This document shows positions 9,607 to 16,652 of a stretch of DNA of 16,652 bases, piece by piece. The DNA is taken from NCBI RefSeq assembly GCF_000611645.1, contig NW_014012512.1, positions 1 to 16,652 on the forward strand, written 5' to 3'. Under the pieces are notes generated by a model. The model had not been told where the DNA came from, did not search any database, and saw only the letters and a list, made by a program, of their open reading frames with translations. Both the position numbers and the translations under genes were made by a program. This DNA comes from Monoraphidium neglectum. Lineage: Eukaryota > Chlorophyta > Chlorophyceae > Sphaeropleales > Selenastraceae. Position 1 is the first letter of the stretch. Each line of letters starts with the position of its first letter.

Positions 9607-12173
9607 ATGGACTTTGTGCATTTTGTGCTCCTCTACTTCAGCTGCACAGCCGGCCTTGTGTTTGTGCTGCTGTTTGGCGAGGCGCCCGCATTCTCTCGTA
9701 CCCCGGTAGCCAAAGCGCACTGGCTGCTGACACGCGGCTGGGTCGAGGCTGTCGAGTGGGCGGTAGAGCGGTGAGCAGAGTGCTATTGGTGGGCAGCAGG
9801 TCGATTCGGGAGCGACGTTGCAGCGTCGCAGTGCCCCTGCTCTGAACAGAACAGATGGGCAGCTGGTCGCTGCCTCCTCTGCAATGGCGGTGCCAGCACT
9901 CACGGTGCCTGCTGCTGGCGAATGCATCCAGCCACGCCGTAAGCGCTCCGCCCGCCCGCAAACGCAGGGCGCTGGGAGCACGCGGCTCGCGATGGCTGGA
10001 CAGCGCAGCCGAATGCTGCTGCGAGCGCGCCAATCCTGTCCTGCAGGTGAAGCCGTGTCCGGGCCCGAGCTAGGGCGGACGCCGCCGTGCCGAGGGCCTC
10101 GAGCCCAGGGCCAACGGTCGCACTTGATGCTGCAATGAGCGCCGGCATGACAGCAGTGCGGCGAAGCAGTCGTGAGGATCTGAATTCTTTAGTAGCGACG
10201 GAGGCTTCGGCGCGAGGTCTGCCGGCCCCTCTCTTGCAGATTTCCTCAGCACCTCTCCCAACCGCGCGGGGCGCCCCTCGTCCTCAATAACACATCTACC
10301 CCAACCCCCCAAAACGAGATTGTGTACCTCTCCGCTGTCGCGGGCTCCTACCTCATATACTGGGCCTTCGTGTTCAGGCTCATGCCCAACGACTCAGCTC
10401 CCTCCTATCACATGTGAGCGCCATGCACACACCCTGCACCGCAGCAACGCCGGTCAACACCCCCATCACCGCAAACACACCCTTGCGTGTTGAGTGTTGT
10501 GTACATTCATTCAGCCAGTGTTTGTCTAGCGTGGTTTTGAGTTCCCCTGGCCAGCTGCTGGCAGCGTTCAAACACAAACAAATTGCCTCACACTGGCTGT
10601 GGCTCAATCACTGTTTGGCTAATCTGCCAAAGCACCTCGATCGTGATGACAGACTGCTTCACTACCACGCTCCGCCTCCCGCGCCGCAGCGTCACGGGCA
10701 CCGCCACCCTGTGCATCGCCGTGGCCGCATTCTTTGCAGCCAGCAGGGCAGATCCGGGCCGCATCACGCCCGACAACGCGGCGCGCTATCTGGCAGCCTA
10801 CCCGCCAGACGGGGCGCTGTTTGACGGCAGGCCGTGCGTGACATGCGGGTTTGCACGACCGGCGCGGTCCAAGCACTGCCGTGCGTGCGGAAGGTGCGGG
10901 CGCGTGAACGGCGGGCGGTGGGCGCTGCCCACGGCACGCTGCGTGCCAGCAGGCATTCTTTTTTCGTGCTGCCCTGATGGAGACTTTTCCAACGGGCGAT
11001 GATTTAGTTAGTGTGGAGGATACACTTGGACCAGTCAAGCGGCACGTTCTGCCGCCCTGGTACAAACGGCCAGGTGCCAGTTGCATTTGCTGTCGCACAA
11101 CGCACGTCGCGTGGCGCTCCAAGGAGCTCCGCGCTCGAGCTCGCAGCTCCAGCGGCCGGCCCTTGGCCTGCATCTCGACTCCAACAATGCCGCGCCCCGG
11201 CCGCAGCTGTGTCGCGCGCCTCGACCACCACTGCGGCTGGATCAACGCCTGCGTCGGCCTTCACAACACGCGCCACTTCCTGGCATTCCTGGTCTCCAAC
11301 CTCGTCCTCTGCGCGTACGCGGCCGCGGTCTGCTGCGCGGCGATATCGGGGGACCTGCGGCGGCGCGGTGTGCTGGATATATACGTGTTTGACCGACAGC
11401 TGGGCCGCCTGGTGCCCGTGGCGCAGCGGCCCGCCAGGTGCGGGGTTTGGGTCCTGCACCGAGGCCGACTGGGCAACGGGGCGGGCCGAGTCTGCTGGCT
11501 GTTGGGGCGGCAACCAGAGGCGCGGGCTCTGACGGGCGTTGGTGCAGCACGGGTTGCCTCGCGTGTGCACTGGCTCCTGCCCCTTTCACATGCCCATGTG
11601 CCCCGCAGGCCGCCAGCGGCCCAAACGCCTTGCCACCTCCCCCCTGGATTCAAACAGCTGGCTCAACCCTTGCCCCCTGCCAGGGTGTTGGAGTACGTGG
11701 CGGTGTTTTACGGCGTCGCCGCCGCCGCGGGCATGTTCAATGCGGTGTGCGCGCTGCTGCTGGCCGGCTTCCTGGCCTACCAGCTGAGCATCATCGCCGC
11801 GGGCACCACCACCTACGAGGCGGCGAAATTGCGGGAGCTGGCCGCCGTGCGGCGGCGCGGCGGCGGCGGCGCTGACGCGGGCGTGGGTGCGGGGGCGGTC
11901 ACAGCACTGGCAGGCAGCGGGGCGGCGGCTGCGGCTGCGGTGAGCAACCCGTTCGATCGCGGATCTGTGTGGGCAAACTTCAGGGAGGTGCTCTTCCCAG
12001 ACGCATTCATTGAGGACCGGCTGCGAGCGAGCGCATCAGCATCGGGGCTGCAGCAGGTGTCACCTGTGGGGGAGGCTGGCGGACGCGGCGGGGAGGCAAC
12101 TGGGGGCCTGTCTCAACAAGATGTTGGCAGCAGCAGCAGCCTGAGGAGCAGGTGGCTAGGCAAACGGGTGTAA
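9607..12173 (+). CDS. PAT17: DHHC-type protein S-acyltransferase (palmitoyltransferase), PAT17-like
   Basis: Exons 9607-9770, 9968-10046, 10319-10413, 10690-10893, 11207-11437 and 11684-12173 join in phase to give 420 residues. The enzyme S-acylates membrane proteins through an acyl-enzyme on the DHHC cysteine. The zinc-binding region is CVTCGFARPARSKHCRACGS followed by CVARLDHHCGWINACVG; DHHC is residues 187-190, with Cys190 catalytic. Hydrophobic segments lie near 5-24, 82-100, 113-132, 202-225 and 262-297. TTYE (300-303) is the family TTxE motif, and NPFDRG...NF near the C-terminus fits the PaCCT motif. The start (MDFVHFVLLYFS), CCCERANPVLQIVYL, DHHCGW rather than DHHCPW, and VFYGV all align with Arabidopsis PAT17 (At3g04970). 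It is about 100 residues longer, mostly through Ala/Gly- and Ser-rich stretches at the C-terminus. Exon 4 has an alternative in-phase acceptor at 10633. It diverges from CEP44 and converges on RBCS. Confidence 0.9.
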
Positions 12174-12588
12174 CCGTGCCTTCTCATGCCCTGTCATTTC
12201 ACAATGCCAAACAGTTGGGTGTTGTTGCTCCTACAGCTGCCAGTTTCGTCTGCACCATGCATGTGTGACCAGTGCTGCCAGCTGGATGGCTCATTGTGGA
12301 GCAACAAAATCATCAGGATGAATTTGTTCCTTGCTTCCTGTTCTTGGCCGTGCGGGGAGCTCTCACGTTCTGTTGCCGCTCCGATGACCCTGATACAGCT
12401 TCGGACCCGCCAGTCATGGATAAGGTTGGCGGTTCCGGTTACACCACTGCCAACCCTAGCACGCTCATTGGAACGAGCGAGGGTGTGAAGGGCAAAACGA
12501 ACTCGGAAACAGCCGGGCACTCATGCTTATCCCAACTTGCAACAGCGCGCATGAGCGCGCGAGGCTGGCAGAGGGAGCGCACATGATG

Positions 12589-12593
12589 TGTAA
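12589..12593 (+). terminator. TGTAA polyadenylation signal, acyltransferase gene
   Basis: TGTAA is the usual poly(A) signal of core chlorophytes. This copy lies about 415 nt after the acyltransferase stop. The only earlier copy overlaps the stop codon itself (12169-12173), so this is the first usable one. Confidence 0.5.
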
Positions 12594-12601
12594 CGAGGTT
12601 G

Positions 12602-12606
12602 TTACA
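12602..12606 (-). terminator. TGTAA polyadenylation signal, RBCS gene
   Basis: TTACA on the plus strand reads TGTAA on the minus strand, 83 nt after the RBCS stop. It is the first copy downstream of the gene. It faces the opposing signal at 12589-12593 with 8 bp between them. Confidence 0.55.
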
Positions 12607-12689
12607 GGTGGTTGGGTAAACGCTCGCTCGCAAGCAAATCAGGGAAGGCGACGCAGGGAGAAGGTCTCAACCATGCGCGGGCCTCCAGC

Positions 12690-13998
12690 TTAGGCCAGCT
12701 GGCGCCTGTCGGGGGCCTTCCAGTCCTTGGCGGTGGTGGGGCGGTGCACCAGCATGGAGGTCACCTGCACCTGGCGGGAGGCGTCGAACGCGGCCATGCG
12801 GATGTACGCGTCGGGGCAGGCCTTGGTGCAGGCGGCGATCTCCTTCAGCACCTGCGGTATGGTGGCAAGGGGGAGGCAGGGGAGGGTGCTTGAGATGGGC
12901 GCTGCTGGGGATCAAGCTGAGTCAATCGAATGACCAACGGCAGCAGTCCCTAGGCTCAAGGCTCTGATAGAGCACAATCGACCGCCTGCCTGCTCACACA
13001 GCAAGAAGAAAAATGCCACGAAAATGCGCGAGAGCAGGGCGCTACGGCTTGGGGGCGCCACCCACCTGGCTGGGGTCAGTGCAGCCGAACATGGGCAGCT
13101 TCCACATGGTCCAGTAGCGGTTGTCGTAGTAGTTCTGGAGTGGCATTTGAGTCCCGGGGGGGGGGGGGTGTCAGATGAGCACAGCAAGGGACGCTGGCAT
13201 AGCCCCGAAGATGGATCGCCACAGTCACTAGGGTGGGGCTGCTAGGTTGCGCAACTAACAGCCTGCTCGTGAGCCCCTGCAGGCGGTGACAAGCTGCTCT
13301 GCGTACAAGCCAGCAATCATGTATTCCGCTGGCCGGTCAACAGGGAATACCAGTGCACTGCAAGTGGCAAATTCCCAATGGTCAAGTCCAACACCCGCGG
13401 CATTGCAGGGGCCACTCACGCAGGTGGCGCCGTTCTGGATGCGGACGACGTTGGTGTTGGAGGTGTAGGCGGAGTCGGGGGCGGCGAACTCCAGGCAGGG
13501 GGTCCAGCCGTTGTTGATGATGTAGTCAACCTGGCGGGCGATCTGGTTGTCGTTGAGGGGGGGCAGGTACGAGAAGGTCTCGAAGAACCTGGGGGTGGTA
13601 GGGAGGGGTTTGGATGAGTTAAGCATAATTTGCATGGGTGAGGGCCCAATGGGCAGGTGGCTGGACAACGCTGGGCCCATACGGCGCGCGCAGGGGCTGC
13701 GCGGGAGGCGCCGGAACGACGGCCGCCGCCGGTGTGTCGCCCCCCACGGCCTCGGAATGACGCCATTTACGACCACATTTCCATAATTGGGGCGTGGGAG
13801 CCCGTGGAAGGCGCAGTAGCAATCGCCCGGGGGGCCGCCTTCGTTGCGATGCTAGTCGCCCGGACCAGCGCCCAGGCGCGCATTGGCCGCGCGCGCTCAC
13901 TTGTTGTTCACGGGCTGCCACACCATCATCTTGTTGGCCTTGGCGACGGGGGCCTTGGCCTGCACGCGCGCCACGGCGCTCTTCATGCTGAGAGCCAT
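12690..13998 (-). CDS. RBCS: Rubisco small subunit precursor (plastid)
   Basis: Four exons join in phase: 13998-13901, 13588-13420, 13134-13066, 12851-12690, for a 165-residue precursor. The small subunit caps the L8S8 Rubisco complex of the Calvin-Benson cycle. Hallmarks: [10 protein letters not shown] at the mature start, [21 protein letters not shown], the green-algal length of the betaA-betaB loop, [17 protein letters not shown], and [20 protein letters not shown]. The first intron splits the NNK codon just before [10 protein letters not shown]. Only about 23 residues ([20 protein letters not shown]...) precede the mature region, short for a transit peptide. The start context (ATCACAATGGCT) is good. 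Codons end mostly in C or G, as expected of a highly expressed gene. The C-terminus ([12 protein letters not shown]) and the [10 protein letters not shown] segment diverge from the usual FDN.KQVQ pattern, so it could be one paralogue of a small family. It converges on the acyltransferase gene. Confidence 0.97.
13156..13168. repeat. G13 homopolymer in RBCS intron 2
   Basis: Thirteen G on the plus strand are C13 in the RBCS sense, ending 20 nt before the exon 3 acceptor at 13135-13136. They form the core of its pyrimidine tract. Confidence 0.85.
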
Positions 13999-16128
13999 TG
14001 TGATAGGTGCTGGGGGGTAAGGAGGAGGCTCCTGAAGTGCGATTGAGCGAGCTTGGAAGAGTGCAAGGGCAATGGAGGGCTTGGCAATTAATGGCGAGCT
14101 CGAACAATTCCAACGATCTGCCTGCCTGCCCAGGGAGGCGCGGAAGGCGCTTTCGGGTGTGTATTGGCATTCTGACATCCGCATTTGCATCGCGGTTGTG
14201 GCGCCGCGTGCGGGGGTTGACGCTGAGGTGCGGCATTGTCGAAAAGAGCGCGCTTTGAACGCGTTTCTGCCCGGACTGCCAGCCAGCTGCGTTGAGTCGT
14301 AGCTTTTGAGACCTGCTTGCGGCTTTTTAGGCTCCTTGTCGCCGCTCTCGGAGCCTCTGCACGTGGCAGCTATGGGATGGCCAGAGAGCAGCCTCCTCAT
14401 ACACCTGTCGGGCCGCCGTTCTGCCTCGACATGGCACGGTCTGGTGCTGGCAGCATATGCAGTCGTAGTTCATTGTCGGCGTTCTCTGGACGCGCGCGAT
14501 CGAGCACGGCACTGGCTAACCCCCTTGGACGCCCCAGTGTCGCACAGCTGGCTCGACAATGTCAATCTACGGGACGCAGCTTTCTGCCCGTCCAGGAAGC
14601 TCATGTCGCTCCAGAGCCACTGAAGTCGCCAGCCTGCCATCACCATATCACTCCCCTTTGCATCGCTACTGCTGCACAGGCCATACCGCAAGCCTGGTCT
14701 GCATGCTCACTCGAGCAGGCATGACAAGATGTGGACTGTCCCACCTTCCGTGCGGGGACTAGCAAGAGTCGCAGGACCGGTTCATCTGCAGTTTCAGGCT
14801 CAGAATACTGTGCTTTTACCCAAAAAAAACGCAGTTGCATGCGCACCGCCAGCCGCCGCACTGATTTGCGCCGCCGCTTGCACGGTTGACTGCTGGATTG
14901 CATCATTCAGCGGTCTGCTGCGCCGGCAACCCAAAACGCAGGCGCACACATGAGAGATTCATGTGGCATATTGGAACAGCAATTGCCTGCCGCAGGTACA
15001 TTTTACGAGCGTTTCATGCATGCATCAGGGAGGCAGCAGAATCAGCCCCTCACGTGGCATGTGCCTTGTCATACATACTTACGTTACCTCTCATGAGTGG
15101 TGGCAGCAGTGGGCTTATGGCTGGCGTATGAATACCCCCGTTATCCGCACTACTGGTTCACATGCGCACACCCCGGTTCTGTTACCTGGTGACGGCACCT
15201 GTGTTTGTTGCATGAGGACCAGCGCAGCCACATGAACTCGATGCAAAGCCTCGATTTACCGTATGGTCACGCGTGCAATCGGGGCCACGCAGGGGCCACG
15301 GGCAAGGCAAATGGCTGTGCTGCCTGTGCTGTGCTGTGGAGGCAAGTGAAAATTGAGCCCTCCCCCCCTTCGCTCAGCTTTACTGCAGCCGGCAACATGA
15401 AGAGAGCATGCAGATGGAAGAATGAATTGGCCACAATTGAACCGCCCATTTCCGCCGTGCGAGGCAGTTTGATTTGCTTCTCGCGCCATTCTCCTCCCTG
15501 CCAGCTGCAAGCCAGAAGCCTCGCTTGCTTGGCAACCAGCTAAGAATCAATCTTAATCAGATTATCGTGTGATCGCAGCATTCTTGTCCAGAGCCAGCTA
15601 TCCCCTACACCGATCTGCAAGGCGCAGCAAGGCAGCATGGACGCGCGTTTGGGCAGTGCGGACCAACCAAGTCCCGGCAAGCATGCGCCCTCTATCGCAG
15701 GTGGGTGAAGGCGCGCCGGGCAGCGCACCGAAACCCGCTCATGCCTGCTACGTGTGCATGAATCGCCCGGCGCCGCCTCGTCTGGCAACCAAACCTCTAT
15801 CGCACCCACTGGGTTGCGGGCGCTTCTTACAGATAGCCAGAGTGCCCTGGAGGCTGCATACTATGGCAACGGTGGGGACGGGCGGCAGCTGCGCCACGAC
15901 GGTGAGCTCCCGGGCGGTGGCAAGCAGCAGGGTCCTCTCACGCAGGTTATCACAATCGCCTGCATAGCTGGGTAGGCTCAAAAGCTCAATGAATCGATCT
16001 GGCAGGCAGCTTCAACGGTTGATCTCAGAGCGTCAGGGGGTTGCGCAGCGCCGTGCCAAACCCCAACCGCCATCCCCAAAGGCAGCGGGTCGCATCGCCT
16101 GCTGCGCGCGCCTCCAGGCCAAGCGTTG
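13999..16128. promoter_or_regulatory. RBCS upstream region and spacer to the septin-like gene
   Basis: About 2.1 kb lies between divergent genes, with lower GC than the coding regions and no protein-like open frame that I recognise. Near RBCS there is an AT-rich CCATTAATTG (minus, 14093-14084) and a minus-strand CCAAT (14167-14163), about 90 and 165 nt upstream of the RBCS ATG; both are only candidates. GC rises sharply near 16020, where the frame of the GTPase gene is already open. I see no tRNA, rRNA or repeat array here. Confidence 0.35.
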
Positions 16129-16652
16129 ATGAGCGGCAGCCTATCGGGGCGCTTCCTCGACGCCAGCGCGTCGGCGCGCGCCAGCCAGGCAGCGCTGCTG
16201 GGCCCCAGGCGGCCGCGGCCTCACAAGGTGTGCGCGGGACGCGGCTCGCGGGGCGCCTTGCTGCGCCCGACAGCCGACAGCATCTGGCAGGGTGAAACGC
16301 GCGGGGAGCAGGCGCGTCATTCCGGCGTGCGCGCCCCGGCGACCCCAGCAGCGCCGCCGGTGCGGGCAGGGACGGGCCGCCAGGCGGCCGCCTCGTCAGC
16401 GCTCGACGCGCCGCCGGCATGGCAACAGCCCCCACACGGCGTTCGCCCTGCGAACGTGCGCACATGGCGCGCGCCCCCGCCGCCCGCACCCTGGCGTGCG
16501 CCTGGCTCCTTTGTGCAGATTTGGAAGAAGAAGTACATCAAGGTGCTGATCGTGGGGGACTCGGGCCTGGGCAAGACCACTTTGGTCAAGACGCTGCTGT
16601 CCACGCCTGGGGAGAGGCTGCAGGTGGGGGGGAGGCAGGGGCGGAGCGGGGG
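16129..16652 (+). CDS. Partial P-loop GTPase, probably septin-like (5' end only)
   Basis: The secure part is 16519-16623, an exon with a strong acceptor (CTCCTTTGTGCAG) and a CAG|GTGGGG donor. It encodes WKKKYIKVLIVGDSGLGKTT and then a Leu-rich helix ending STPGERLQ. VGDSGLGKTT is a Walker A/G1 loop of the form seen in septins (GESGLGKST) and septin-like algal GTPases; switch and specificity motifs lie beyond the window. The reading frame is open from 15976 to the edge. The first ATG in that frame is 16129 (MSGSLSGRFLDASASARAS...), with a weak context. One model splices 16129-16227 to 16519; another reads straight through the Pro/Ala-rich stretch. A third starts at ATG 15863 (strong context), splicing 15902-16005. 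The GTPase assignment is firm; septin is a motif-based inference; the N-terminus is uncertain. Confidence 0.55.
   Translation, partial: MSGSLSGRFLDASASARASQAALLGPRRPRPHKVCAGRGSRGALLRPTADSIWQGETRGEQARHSGVRAPATPAAPPVRAGTGRQAAASSALDAPPAWQQPPHGVRPANVRTWRAPPPPAPWRAPGSFVQIWKKKYIKVLIVGDSGLGKTTLVKTLLSTPGERLQVGGRQGRSG

Noticed and set aside
15748..15981. Minus-strand open frame upstream of the GTPase gene
   Set aside because: It lacks an ATG, has no recognised motif, and overlaps a possible first exon on the other strand.
14000..16000. Search for tRNA, other RNA genes or transposon remnants in the RBCS upstream spacer
   Set aside because: I saw no cloverleaf, terminal inverted repeats or polymerase motifs; weak resemblances were too short to support.
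16025..16489. Minus-strand open frame of about 154 codons, Arg/Ala/Pro-rich
   Set aside because: It is explained by very high GC, with no motif. The plus strand in the same region carries the frame leading into the P-loop exon.

Overview
The window is nuclear DNA of a green alga (core chlorophyte). The evidence is GC-rich sequence, spliced genes with GT-AG introns and typical algal donors (GTGAGC, GTGCGG, GTGGGT), TGTAA-type polyadenylation signals, plastid genes with transit peptides (starch branching enzyme, Rubisco small subunit), and a centriole gene (CEP44), which implies centrioles or basal bodies. The genus cannot be fixed from the sequence. All gene models were built by hand by joining exons in phase; no transcript data were available.

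Layout, left to right. (1) About 1-5236, minus strand: the 5' part of a plastid starch branching enzyme gene, with 13 complete coding exons and the first two bases of a fourteenth at the window edge. (2) 5697-9038, minus: a six-exon CEP44 homologue with a roughly 400-residue low-complexity, Gln-rich insertion. It lies in tandem upstream of the branching enzyme gene. (3) 9607-12173, plus: a six-exon DHHC protein S-acyltransferase of the Arabidopsis PAT17 type, divergent from CEP44 across about 570 bp. (4) 12690-13998, minus: a four-exon RBCS gene, convergent with the acyltransferase; their TGTAA signals are only 8 bp apart. (5) 13999-16128: about 2.1 kb with no recognisable gene, then from about 16129 (plus) the 5' end of a P-loop GTPase gene, probably septin-like, cut by the window edge.

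RBCS and the branching enzyme belong to the same physiology: carbon fixation, then starch made around or near the pyrenoid. CEP44, the acyltransferase and the septin-like GTPase are housekeeping or cytoskeletal/membrane genes. This is an ordinary mixed eukaryotic neighbourhood, not an operon or a mobile island. I see no convincing new system. The observations most worth checking are changes at the algal Rubisco linker-binding surface, the Gln-rich CEP44, repeat placement in the branching enzyme introns, tightly packed gene ends, and alternative in-frame splicing in two genes.
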